Below, one piece after another: positions 6,252 to 12,834 of a stretch of 19,289 bases of DNA. Each line of letters begins with the position of its first letter. Within the stretch, counting starts at the first letter, position 1. The position numbers and the translations under genes were made by a program. Below the pieces are notes generated by a model. That model did not search any database and was not told the DNA's origin. It saw nothing but the letters and a program-made list of their open reading frames with translations. The stretch comes from CAYOEZ01 sp964402955 (GTDB taxonomy: Bacteria; Chloroflexota; DTOL01; DAOUCN01): positions 1 to 19,289 of the forward strand of contig CAYOEZ010000072.1 in NCBI GenBank assembly GCA_964402955.1. The letters run 5' to 3'.

Positions 6252-6740
6252 ATGGCAGAACCCAAGACAGAGAAGAAACCAGCAAAGGGTGCAGCCAGGC
6301 CCACCGCGGCAGGTGCAGCACCTGGTGCAGCAGCAGCGCCGGCTTCCGCGAGCAAGCGCCGGCCGACCAAGGCCAGGCGGCGCGAACGCAGGGTCGTGCC
6401 CACCGGTTGTGCATACATTCAATCGACATTCAACAATACTTTGGTCACTTTGACGGATCCACAGGGTGGAGTGCTATCCTGGGGTTCAGCAGGCAGCTCG
6501 GGCTTCAAGGGATCGCGCAAGAGTTCCCCCTATGCGGCGCAGGTTGCCGCCGAGGGAGCAGCGCGCAAGGCAATGGAACAGGGACTGCGCCAGATCGAGG
6601 TTTTCGTCAAGGGCCCAGGCTCTGGTCGTGAATCGGCCATTCGTGCCTTGCAGACGTCTGGTCTCACCGTCACATCCATTACTGATGTCACGCCGATCCC
6701 GCACAATGGCTGCCGGCCACCCAAGCGGCGACGGGTGTAG
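6252..6740 (+). CDS. rpsK: 30S ribosomal protein S11 with Ala/Lys/Pro-rich N-terminal extension
   Basis: S11 lines the platform of the small subunit near the E-site codon. The S11 core begins at about residue 36 (KRRPTKARRRERRVVPTGCA) and includes YIQSTFNNTLVTLTDPQGG, GSRKSSPYAAQVAAE and the C-terminal TDVTPIPHNGCRPPKRRRV. Total length is 162 against about 129 in most bacteria. The first 35 residues are low-complexity (MAEPKTEKKPAKGAARPTAA, then Ala/Gly/Pro). The ATG at 6252 is the first possible start in frame after a stop at 6189. It lacks a local SD, which is odd for a gene needed at ribosomal stoichiometry; see the leader feature. Confidence 0.95.
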   Translation: MAEPKTEKKPAKGAARPTAAGAAPGAAAAPASASKRRPTKARRRERRVVPTGCAYIQSTFNNTLVTLTDPQGGVLSWGSAGSSGFKGSRKSSPYAAQVAAEGAARKAMEQGLRQIEVFVKGPGSGRESAIRALQTSGLTVTSITDVTPIPHNGCRPPKRRRV

Positions 6741-6763
6741 TACGTACGACTTCTGGAGGTAGC

Positions 6764-7390
6764 ATGGCACGTTATATCGGCCCAGTTTGCAAATTGTGTC
6801 GGCGTGAGGGACGCAAGTTGTTCCTCAAAGGGGTGCGTTGCACGACCAAGTGCGCCCTGGACAGGCGCGGCGACAACCCGCCCGGATTCCACAGCGCTCG
6901 CCGGCGCAAGCCAACCGAGTATTCAATTCAGTTGCGTGAGAAGCAGAAGGCGCGGCGCATCTACGGTGTTCTGGAACGGCAGTTCCGGAAGCATTACCAC
7001 GAGGCGGCCCGCAAAGCTGGCGCCACGGGTGAGACACTCGTGCGCATTCTCGAAATGCGTCTTGACAACGTCGTCTTCCGACTTGGCCTGGCCGAGTCGC
7101 GCTCACAGGCCCGTCAACTCGTGAGCCACGGGCATATTGTTGTCAACACCAAGAAGACCGACATCCCCTCATACATCGTGAAAGTCGGCGATGTGGTGAG
7201 TGTGCGTGCCGTCAGCCGCACCAATGTGTACTTCAAGATGATGGCCAAAGAACTGACGCGCAAAGCGCCCGTGTCCTGGCTGTCGCTCGATGCTGCGCAG
7301 ATGTCCGGGAAAGTTGTGTCAGCGCCAACCCGGGCGGACACTGATACCGGAATCGATGACCAACTTATTGTAGAGTTCTACAGTAGATAA
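6764..7390 (+). CDS. rpsD: 30S ribosomal protein S4, zinc-binding type
   Basis: S4 binds the five-way junction of 16S rRNA, nucleates 30S assembly and in several bacteria represses its own operon. The N-terminal domain has four cysteines, C9, C12, C26 and C30, which fits the zinc-binding (C+) form. The S4 RNA-binding domain is at about residues 98-160 (RLDNVVFRLGLAESRSQARQ, LVSHGHIVVN). The 208-residue length is typical. TGGAGG sits 5-6 bases before the ATG. It follows rpsK by 23 bases. The 256-base gap to rpoA that follows is unusually long and structured, so an S4 target there is worth considering. Confidence 0.97.
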   Translation: MARYIGPVCKLCRREGRKLFLKGVRCTTKCALDRRGDNPPGFHSARRRKPTEYSIQLREKQKARRIYGVLERQFRKHYHEAARKAGATGETLVRILEMRLDNVVFRLGLAESRSQARQLVSHGHIVVNTKKTDIPSYIVKVGDVVSVRAVSRTNVYFKMMAKELTRKAPVSWLSLDAAQMSGKVVSAPTRADTDTGIDDQLIVEFYSR

Positions 7391-7646
7391 ATCCTATCCC
7401 AGACAGTTGTGGCCAGTAGCTGTGTGCATGTCCGGATGGACGTTCACATGGGACTCGGCTACTCAAAGGGACAGGGTTCAAGACAAGGCTGGCAGGTGGT
7501 GGGATCGCGGTTTTCAGCGCAGTTGGCGCTTCTGTGCAGGGCAGAGAAGCGGTAACGGGCGCCGAGAATGAGGGGGCGGCCACAGGGTGACTGTACCCGT
7601 GTCCTCCCACCTGTGGCCCCACCGTTTGTTGGGAGGCTGATCCTCT
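7391..7646 (+). promoter_or_regulatory. Structured rpsD-rpoA spacer, possible regulatory leader
   Basis: No gene is visible in these 256 bases. Stem A: GCTTCT (7528-7533) with AGAAGC (7545-7550), then a G/G mismatch and TGC with GCA around an AGG loop. GGC at 7525-7527 can pair with GCC at 7561-7563. Stem B: GGCCACAGG (7578-7586) is exactly complementary to CCTGTGGCC (7610-7618). Stem B is followed by CCACCGTTTGTT, a weak T-rich stretch, and then the rpoA SD (GGGAGG, 7631-7636). I found no good promoter. An attenuator or ribosomal-protein binding site is possible; neither is shown. Confidence 0.5.
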
Positions 7647-8672
7647 TTGATTGACGTTGCTGTGCCAACAAAGATCGAGACGGTGGCCAGTTCAGACACC
7701 TATGCCCGCTATGTCATCGAGCCGCTGGAAAGCGGCTATGGTGTGACGATGGGCAATGCGATGAGGCGTGTTTTGCTCTCATCGCTGCCGGGTGCGGCCA
7801 TTACGTCTATTCGTATAGACGGCGTATATCACGAGTTTACGTCCATTCCGCACGTTAAGGAAGATATCACTGTCATCCTTCTTAACGTCAAGTCCATCCG
7901 CCTGCGTTGGAGCGCGTCATCAGACAATCCGATGCGTCTCTATGTTCAGGCGCGCGGTGAAGGCTTGATTACAGCAGGTGACATCGAGTGCCCAAGCGGG
8001 GTCGAGGTCATGAATCCAGACCAGCCGCTGATTACACTCGATTCGTCTGATGCAGTCTTGACGATGGAATTGATTGCTGAGCGCGGGCGTGGATATGTGC
8101 CGGCGGAGATGCGGGAAGGACTACCGATCGGGACAATTCCGGTCGACGCTATCTATAGCCCGGTGCGGAAGGTTAACTTCGTCGCCGAGCATACCCGTAT
8201 CGGCCAGGTGACAACCTATGACCGGTTGATCATCGAGATCTGGACTGATGGGACGATGCACCCAGATGAGGCGCTGAATCGAAGCGCCGAGGTCCTGGTG
8301 CGTCACTTCTCGCTGCTGGCCAGCCTGGAACACGGCTCGCCGCGTGTGGAGAAGCAGCCACTGGGCGCCAGCGCTGTGCCGCAGCGGCTCTACGAGATCC
8401 CGATCGAGGATCTCGAGCTAACGGTGCGGGCATTCAACTGTCTGAAGCGGGCAGGCATCACCAAGGTTGGCCAGGTGTTGGAGATGTCGGAGAGCGAGCT
8501 GCTCAATGTGCGTAACTTTGGGCAGAAGTCGCTTGACGAGTTGCGCCAGCGTTTGGTTGTCCGTGGCTACATCGTTGGGCCTGTGCCAGCAGATGAGTCA
8601 ACTGAACTAGAGCAAAACGCCGAGCCAGACGAGGAGTCTGCTGTGGCTGGGACCGAGGAGAAAGTGTCATGA
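7647..8672 (+). CDS. rpoA: DNA-directed RNA polymerase subunit alpha
   Basis: Alpha dimerises to start RNA polymerase assembly, and its C-terminal domain touches UP elements and activators. The N-terminal domain has the conserved LESGYGVTMGNAMRRVLLSS block and spans to about residue 235. The C-terminal domain lies at about 250-315 (IPIEDLELTVRAFNCLKRAG, NVRNFGQKSLDELRQRL). An acidic tail follows. The 341-residue length is normal for a full alpha. The best start is TTG at 7647, with GGGAGG 10 bases upstream; a GTG at 7662 is the alternative. The stop overlaps the rplQ start (ATGA), so rplQ is probably coupled. Confidence 0.97.
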   Translation: MIDVAVPTKIETVASSDTYARYVIEPLESGYGVTMGNAMRRVLLSSLPGAAITSIRIDGVYHEFTSIPHVKEDITVILLNVKSIRLRWSASSDNPMRLYVQARGEGLITAGDIECPSGVEVMNPDQPLITLDSSDAVLTMELIAERGRGYVPAEMREGLPIGTIPVDAIYSPVRKVNFVAEHTRIGQVTTYDRLIIEIWTDGTMHPDEALNRSAEVLVRHFSLLASLEHGSPRVEKQPLGASAVPQRLYEIPIEDLELTVRAFNCLKRAGITKVGQVLEMSESELLNVRNFGQKSLDELRQRLVVRGYIVGPVPADESTELEQNAEPDEESAVAGTEEKVS

Positions 8673-9061
8673 AACACCGAGTGGGCGGCCGCAGATTCGG
8701 CCGTCCGACCGATCAGCGCCTGGCCATGTACAAGAATCTGGTCACCGATGTGCTGCGTTACGAGAAAATCATCACGACTGAGGCTAAGGCGAAGGAAATC
8801 CAGGGTATGGTTGAGAAGATGATTACCCTGGCCCGTGGCGGTACGATTCACGACCGCCGGCTCGCTCGGGCGCGCGTGAACGATCCACTTATCGTGGAGA
8901 AGCTGTTCACGACGCTCGCCCCACGCTATGCAGGACGGCCTGGTGGTTATACACGAGTCATCAAGCTGGAGCCTCGCCTCGGTGATGGCGCTCCCCGCGC
9001 CATGATTTCGCTGGTGGAAGAGCCGGAAGCGGTGGAAACAAAGGCGAAGGACAAGAAGTAG
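8669..9061 (+). CDS. rplQ: 50S ribosomal protein L17
   Basis: L17 is a large-subunit protein near the tunnel exit. The sequence starts MKHRVGGRRFGRPTDQRLAM, the family hallmark, and contains ITTEAKAKEIQGMVEKMITL and YTRVIKLEPRLGDGAPRAMI. At 130 residues it is of ordinary length, with a short Glu/Lys tail. The ATG at 8669 overlaps the rpoA stop codon. It is followed by a short hairpin and truA, an arrangement common in Gram-positive and related bacteria. Confidence 0.97.
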   Translation: MKHRVGGRRFGRPTDQRLAMYKNLVTDVLRYEKIITTEAKAKEIQGMVEKMITLARGGTIHDRRLARARVNDPLIVEKLFTTLAPRYAGRPGGYTRVIKLEPRLGDGAPRAMISLVEEPEAVETKAKDKK

Positions 9062-9080
9062 GTTGGGCGTAACGCCCGAC
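9062..9080 (+). promoter_or_regulatory. Hairpin immediately after the rplQ stop
   Basis: GTTGGGCG (9062-9069) pairs with CGCCCGAC (9073-9080): eight pairs with one G-U and a TAA loop. It begins one base after the rplQ stop and fills the rplQ-truA gap. No T-run follows, so full termination is unlikely. It could be a 3' stability or processing element. Confidence 0.55.
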
Positions 9081-9093
9081 GTTGAGAGTCATC

Positions 9094-9870
9094 GTGGCGG
9101 AGGAACAGAGAGAGGGCGCGACACGCAACATCCTGCTGGTTCTGGAGTATGACGGCACGCGCTACGCCGGATTCCAGTGGCAGACGGGTGCGCTGACGAT
9201 TCAGGCGGAGATCGAAACAGCAATCGACCGGTTGACCGGAGAGCGGATACGCATTACGGCAGCCGGGCGGACAGATGCGGGGGTGCACGCACGAGGCCAG
9301 GTGGTGACGTTCACAACGTCGTCTCGCCTGGCGGTGCATGACCTGCAGAGGGCTCTGAACGCGTTGCTTCCCCTGGACATTGCTGTGGTGAGCGCTCGCG
9401 ATGTAGCAGCCGATGTGCACGCTCGCTTCTCTGCTGTTCGCCGGGCCTATCGCTACACGATCTGGAACACGGCTGTGCGGTCGCCCCTGCTGCGGACGAC
9501 GAGCTACCACGTTGGCGGTTCGCTGGACGTGGCGGCGATGCACGAGGCAGCGCAGGTTCTGGTGGGAATACACGACTTTGCCGCTTTTGGCGGGCCAATG
9601 CACGAGGGCGGCAGCACTGTGCGCATGATCTATCGTCTAGAGTGCCAACGTGAGGGTGACCTGGTTCTGGTCGACATCGAGGCTAATGCCTATCTCTCAC
9701 GGATGGTCCGGCATATCGTGGGAACACTGCTGGCAGTGGGACGTGGCAGGCTGTCGGCGGCAGATGTCGCTGCGGTACTGGCAGCGAAAGATCGCAACCG
9801 TGTTCAGGCTGCGGTTCCTGCCCACGGTTTGTGTCTCATGGATATTGGCTATTCGAAGGAGTTGACATGA
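9094..9870 (+). CDS. truA: tRNA pseudouridine(38-40) synthase TruA
   Basis: TruA converts uridines 38-40 of the anticodon arm to pseudouridine. The catalytic aspartate is in AAGRTDAGVHARGQVV. Other family blocks are LEYDGTRYAGFQWQ near the start, RRAYRYTIWN, HDFAAFGG and YLSRMVRHIVGTLLAVGRG. The length of about 258 is normal. The start is uncertain: GTG at 9094 has a weak GAGAG upstream, while TTG at 9082 would add four residues and has no SD. It lies between rplQ and rplM and overlaps the latter by ATGA, so it is part of the ribosomal transcript. Confidence 0.94.
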   Translation: MAEEQREGATRNILLVLEYDGTRYAGFQWQTGALTIQAEIETAIDRLTGERIRITAAGRTDAGVHARGQVVTFTTSSRLAVHDLQRALNALLPLDIAVVSARDVAADVHARFSAVRRAYRYTIWNTAVRSPLLRTTSYHVGGSLDVAAMHEAAQVLVGIHDFAAFGGPMHEGGSTVRMIYRLECQREGDLVLVDIEANAYLSRMVRHIVGTLLAVGRGRLSAADVAAVLAAKDRNRVQAAVPAHGLCLMDIGYSKELT

Positions 9871-10301
9871 AGACCTACACGCCAAAGGCCGGCGATATCA
9901 AGCGGGCCTGGCATGTCATAGATGCTGAGGGCAAAACGCTCGGCCGGGTGGCTTCTGTGGTTGCCCAATTGCTGAAGGGCAAGCACAAGGTGACGTATGC
10001 AACGCACCTGGACACGGGTGACTTTGTTGTGGTGGTCAATGCTGAGAAGCTGGAACTGACACGCAAGCATCTGGAGACGAAGTTCTACTACCGGCATTCC
10101 GGCTATCCCGGGGGCTTCCGCAAGGTGGCGCTGCGCGAGAACTATGCGCTGCGGCCGGCCTGGGTGGTTGAAGAAGCGGTGCGTGGGATGCTCCCCCGCA
10201 ACCGGTTGGGTGCAGTCATGGTGCGTAAGCTGAAGGTCTATGCTGGCCCGAATCACCCGCACAGTGCTCAGACTGAGCAACCCAAGGAGGGGCAGGTCTA
10301 A
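9867..10301 (+). CDS. rplM: 50S ribosomal protein L13
   Basis: L13 is an early assembly protein of the large subunit. The 144-residue protein starts MKTYTPKAGDIKRAWHVIDA and includes GKTLGRVASVVAQLLKGKHK, HSGYPGGFRKVALRE and the C-terminal VYAGPNHPHSAQ block, all typical. I chose ATG at 9867 because AAGGAG is just upstream and it overlaps the truA stop (ATGA). The frame extends 12 codons further 5', but that part belongs to truA in another frame. rpsI follows after 71 bases, the near-universal rplM-rpsI pair. Confidence 0.97.
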   Translation: MKTYTPKAGDIKRAWHVIDAEGKTLGRVASVVAQLLKGKHKVTYATHLDTGDFVVVVNAEKLELTRKHLETKFYYRHSGYPGGFRKVALRENYALRPAWVVEEAVRGMLPRNRLGAVMVRKLKVYAGPNHPHSAQTEQPKEGQV

Positions 10302-10372
10302 GTCTCTGCCTGACGGGGTGAGTTGCACGCTCGCTCCAGGGGTGGGGAACCTGTCTGAATTATGGAGGAGTC

Positions 10373-10768
10373 ATGGCTGAGGTAACATACTATTCAGGCA
10401 CAGGGCGTCGCAAGACCGCTATCGCCCAGGTGCGTCTCATGCCCGGAACGGGAGTTATGACCGTCAATGGCAAGCCCCTGGCTGAGTATTTCCCTGGCGG
10501 CATGCTGGTGACGCGCGCGCTTGCTCCCCTCAAGGCAGCAGGCTTTGAGCAGCAGTATGATGTCCTGGTGAAGGTTCTGGGAGGCGGTGTCCACGGACAG
10601 GCCGGTGCAGTGAGCCATGGCCTGGCGCGTGCCCTCGTGGTTATGGATGAAAACCTCCGCCTGGTCATGCGTAAGAACGGTCTTCTGACCCGCGATCCTC
10701 GTGAGAAGGAACGCAAGAAACCTGGTCTGCGCCGTGCCCGCAAGGCGAAGCAGTACACGAAGCGCTAG
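10373..10768 (+). CDS. rpsI: 30S ribosomal protein S9
   Basis: S9 is a head protein whose C-terminal tail reaches P-site tRNA. The protein contains YYSGTGRRKTAIAQVRLMPG, GGGVHGQAGAVSHGLARALV and the basic end KKPGLRRARKAKQYTKR, which carries the terminal Lys-Arg conserved in S9. It has 131 residues, the normal length. GGAGGAG lies directly upstream of the ATG at 10373. It is the last gene of the ribosomal transcript and is followed within 8 bases by a hairpin terminator. Confidence 0.97.
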   Translation: MAEVTYYSGTGRRKTAIAQVRLMPGTGVMTVNGKPLAEYFPGGMLVTRALAPLKAAGFEQQYDVLVKVLGGGVHGQAGAVSHGLARALVVMDENLRLVMRKNGLLTRDPREKERKKPGLRRARKAKQYTKR

Positions 10769-10775
10769 ATCAAAC

Positions 10776-10804
10776 AGGGGAGACCGATTCTGGTCTCCCC
10801 TTTG
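10776..10804 (+). terminator. Terminator after rpsI
   Basis: GGGGAGACC (10777-10785) pairs perfectly with GGTCTCCCC (10792-10800) around GATTCT, extended by an A-T pair, and is followed by TTTG. The T-run is short, but the position 8 bases after the rpsI stop and the stable nine-pair GC-rich stem make this the likely end of the ribosomal operon. Confidence 0.8.
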
Positions 10805-10853
10805 TGCTTATGCCCCTGTGGCGTGCGCCGATGCGAATTGTCGCACTGCAAGG

Positions 10854-11000
10854 GCTAGCAGCTTGTCGGCGAGAGTTGTCTCACCGCAGAGACGCAGAGT
10901 ACGCAGAGGTTTTGATGGTTTTCTGTGCTCTTTCTCGGCGATCTCTGCGTCTCTGCGGTAGAAATGACCTCCGGCATTGGCTCTCCGACAGGCTGCTAGC
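10854..11000. repeat. 147-bp nested inverted-repeat element
   Basis: Outer arms GCTAGCAGC (10854-10862) and GCTGCTAGC (10992-11000) match exactly. Inside, GTCGGCGAGAG (10865-10875) nearly matches CTCTCCGAC (10981-10989). A perfect 17-bp pair follows: ACCGCAGAGACGCAGAG (10883-10899) with its complement at 10943-10959, around a 43-base loop. The CGCAGAG unit recurs just after the left arm. The right outer arm contains the stop codon of the - strand prenyltransferase gene. It resembles a MITE or palindromic repeat; I see no transposase or target duplication. It may also act as a terminator between two convergent genes. Confidence 0.75.
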
Positions 11001-11886
11001 GGAAGAAATAGAGGATAGCGACGACGCTGGCCATCCAGGCGACGACGTTGATCAAGAAGGGGCGATCGCCGATCAGGATCTCTTCCGGGCTGCCCCCGGC
11101 GTTCTTGAGATGGACCAGGTACAAGTAGCGGAAGATGCCGTAGAGCACGAAGGGGATAGTCAGCATCATGGCGTGGTTCTTGGGCAGCTTGTCGTAGGTG
11201 AACGTATAGAGGCTGTAGGACATGACCGTGGTCGAGGTGACGACAGAGAGAATCTCTTCGAGCAATTCGGGCGTGTATTCGCGCAGTATCTGGCGGTGAT
11301 TGCCGGCCTGATCGTTGAGCAGAATAAGCTCGTGGCGGCGCTTGGAGAAGCCAAGGAACAGTGAGAGCAGGATGGTGACCAGGTAGAGCCAGGGCGAAAT
11401 GGCAACCTGGATGACGACGGCGCCGGCTACGGCGCGCAGGACGAAACCTGCGGCAAGCGTGAAGACATCGATCAAGACGATATGCTTCAGCATGAAGGTA
11501 TAGGCCAGTTGGATGAGGAAGTAGGCTGAGGCAACGACGCCCATGGGCATGCTGAGCGCAAACCCTGCCGTCAGGCTGACAACGGTCAGGATGGATGCGA
11601 CGATCAGGGCAGTCCTGGCGCTGATCTTACCCGAGGCGATGGGGCGAAAGCGCTTGCGGGGGTGCAGGCGGTCTTTCTCCACGTCGGCAACGTCGTTGAT
11701 CATGTAGACGGCGCCAGACAGAATGCAGAAGACGACGAATGCCGCGCTTGCCAGGCCAAAAAAGCGGTACATCTGCGGGGAGAATGGGGTCCAGTATTCG
11801 TTGAGTGTGAAAGCAAGCGGGAAGAAGAGTATCCCGTTCTTTGTCCACTGCTTGGGTCGCATGGCCCGCAGTATGTCTAGAAGCAC
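10996..11886 (-). CDS. UbiA-family polyprenyl-phosphate phosphoribosyltransferase-like protein
   Basis: The 296-residue integral membrane protein has about eight to nine hydrophobic segments. It has the UbiA aspartate motif N64-D65-xx-D68-xxx-D72 (MINDVADVEKDRLHPRKRFR) followed by PIASG. Further blocks are VFTLAAGFVLRAVAGA and FLGFSKRRHEL. The start MRPKQWTKN and the RPIASG pattern are those of decaprenyl-phosphate phosphoribosyltransferases, which move phosphoribose from PRPP to a polyprenyl phosphate. Other UbiA activities cannot be excluded. The start is GTG at 11886 with GGAGGA (11893-11898) upstream and a good promoter behind it. The stop lies in the arm of an inverted repeat. Confidence 0.85.
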   Translation of the reverse strand: MLLDILRAMRPKQWTKNGILFFPLAFTLNEYWTPFSPQMYRFFGLASAAFVVFCILSGAVYMINDVADVEKDRLHPRKRFRPIASGKISARTALIVASILTVVSLTAGFALSMPMGVVASAYFLIQLAYTFMLKHIVLIDVFTLAAGFVLRAVAGAVVIQVAISPWLYLVTILLSLFLGFSKRRHELILLNDQAGNHRQILREYTPELLEEILSVVTSTTVMSYSLYTFTYDKLPKNHAMMLTIPFVLYGIFRYLYLVHLKNAGGSPEEILIGDRPFLINVVAWMASVVAILYFFR

Positions 11887-11915
11887 GATATGTCCTCCGT
11901 AACGGCGTTGGGTGT

Positions 11916-11944
11916 ATCATAGCGTATTCTAGCCTGTGCGTCAA
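11916..11944 (-). promoter_or_regulatory. Promoter of the UbiA-family gene
   Basis: On the - strand, TTGACG (complement of 11939-11944) is followed after exactly 17 bases by TATGAT (complement of 11916-11921). Transcription would start near 11909, about 23 bases before the GTG, with the SD in the leader. The G-rich inverted repeat begins 4 bases behind the -35. Confidence 0.75.
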
Positions 11945-11947
11945 CTA

Positions 11948-12049
11948 AGGGAGCAGGGAGCAGGGAGCAGGGAGCGAATAGTGAGATGCTAGTTGCGGCT
12001 CTCTTGTCCTTTCTCCCTGCTGCCTGCTCCCTACTCCCTGCTCCCTGCT
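11948..12049. repeat. Inverted pair of GGGAGCA heptad arrays with G-quadruplex pattern
   Basis: The left arm is four heptads, three exact GGGAGCA copies and a GGGAGCG (11949-11976). The right arm (12013-12049) is a slightly degenerate array of the complement. The arms pair over about 27 bases with two mismatches and enclose a loop of about 36 bases. Each arm has at least four G3 runs with mostly 4-base spacers on its G-rich strand, the standard G-quadruplex pattern, one on each strand. It sits between the divergent UbiA-type gene and tlyA, ending 14 bases before the tlyA ATG. Confidence 0.8.
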
Positions 12050-12063
12050 AAGCGAACAAACGA

Positions 12064-12834
12064 ATGACGAAGCAACGACTAGATGTGGCGCTGACTGAGC
12101 GCGGGCTGGTGGAGACGCGGGCGAAGGCGCGGGCGCTGATTCTGGCCGGCGAGGCGCTCGTGAATGGCCAGAGTGAGACAAAGGCCAGCGCGCTTGTCGA
12201 TGAAGGCTCTGAGGTGACGCTCAAGGCCGGCCTTCCCTATGTCAGCCGCGGCGGCCTGAAGCTGGCGCATGCGCTGGACAGCTTTCAGATCGCCGTGGCG
12301 GGCCTGGTTTGCCTGGACGCGGGGGCGTCGACGGGCGGCTTCACCGATTGCCTGCTGCAGCGTGGCGCGGCGCGTGTGTATGCAGTTGATGTCGGCTATG
12401 GACAGCTTGACTGGCGGATGCGCTCTGATGCGCGTGTGGTGGTGATGGAGCGCACAAATATCCGCTATGTGACAAGTCTGCCGGAGCAGCCCGATTTCTG
12501 CGTTGTCGACGTCTCGTTCATCTCGCTGCGTCTGGTACTGCCGGTGCTTTTCCGCCTCTGCAGTGGCGCGGCGCAATGTGTGGCGTTGGTCAAGCCGCAG
12601 TTTGAGGCAGGGCGCGCGCAGGTGGGCAAGGGCGGCGTGGTGCGCGATGAGCGGGTGCACCGGCAGGTGCTGGCCGATGTGATCGCCGCTGCAATGGAGA
12701 TGGGCTGGCGGCCGCGTGGGCTGGTGCGCTCGCCGATCACTGGCCCGGCCGGCAACATCGAGTTTCTGCTGTGGCTAGGCAAGGCGGGAGAGGCTGTGCC
12801 AGGGGATGTGCTCGTCGGACGCGGATTTGCATGA
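12064..12834 (+). CDS. tlyA: TlyA family rRNA (cytidine-2'-O)-methyltransferase
   Basis: TlyA proteins 2'-O-methylate cytidines in 16S and/or 23S rRNA; some members were first called hemolysins. An S4 RNA-binding domain spans residues about 4-60 (RLDVALTERGLVETRAKARA). The Rossmann methyltransferase follows, with SRGGLKL (61-67), the SAM loop DAGASTGGFTD (85-95), DVSF (149-152), VKPQFE (176-181) and NIEF (231-234). K66, D149, K177 and E233 are candidates for the K-D-K-E tetrad of 2'-O-methyltransferases. The length of 256 is normal. The ATG has no SD. It starts just after the heptad repeat and leads a short + strand gene run. Confidence 0.93.
   Translation: MTKQRLDVALTERGLVETRAKARALILAGEALVNGQSETKASALVDEGSEVTLKAGLPYVSRGGLKLAHALDSFQIAVAGLVCLDAGASTGGFTDCLLQRGAARVYAVDVGYGQLDWRMRSDARVVVMERTNIRYVTSLPEQPDFCVVDVSFISLRLVLPVLFRLCSGAAQCVALVKPQFEAGRAQVGKGGVVRDERVHRQVLADVIAAAMEMGWRPRGLVRSPITGPAGNIEFLLWLGKAGEAVPGDVLVGRGFA

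Noticed and set aside
6212..6631. A 139-codon frame overlapping rpsK, lying behind the strong SD at 6179-6187
   Set aside because: The codon at usual spacing from that SD is ATA, and the peptide has no family features while the other frame encodes S11.
8947..9603. A 218-codon - strand frame across rplQ and truA
   Set aside because: It is a shadow of rplQ and truA, without recognisable features.
10804..11364. 186-codon + strand frame from the palindrome into the UbiA-type gene
   Set aside because: It is mostly antisense to the prenyltransferase gene, and the start lies in spacer DNA after a terminator.
11948..12049. Possible CRISPR array from the short tandem repeats
   Set aside because: Units are 7 bases with no spacers and are arranged as inverted arms; no cas genes are present.
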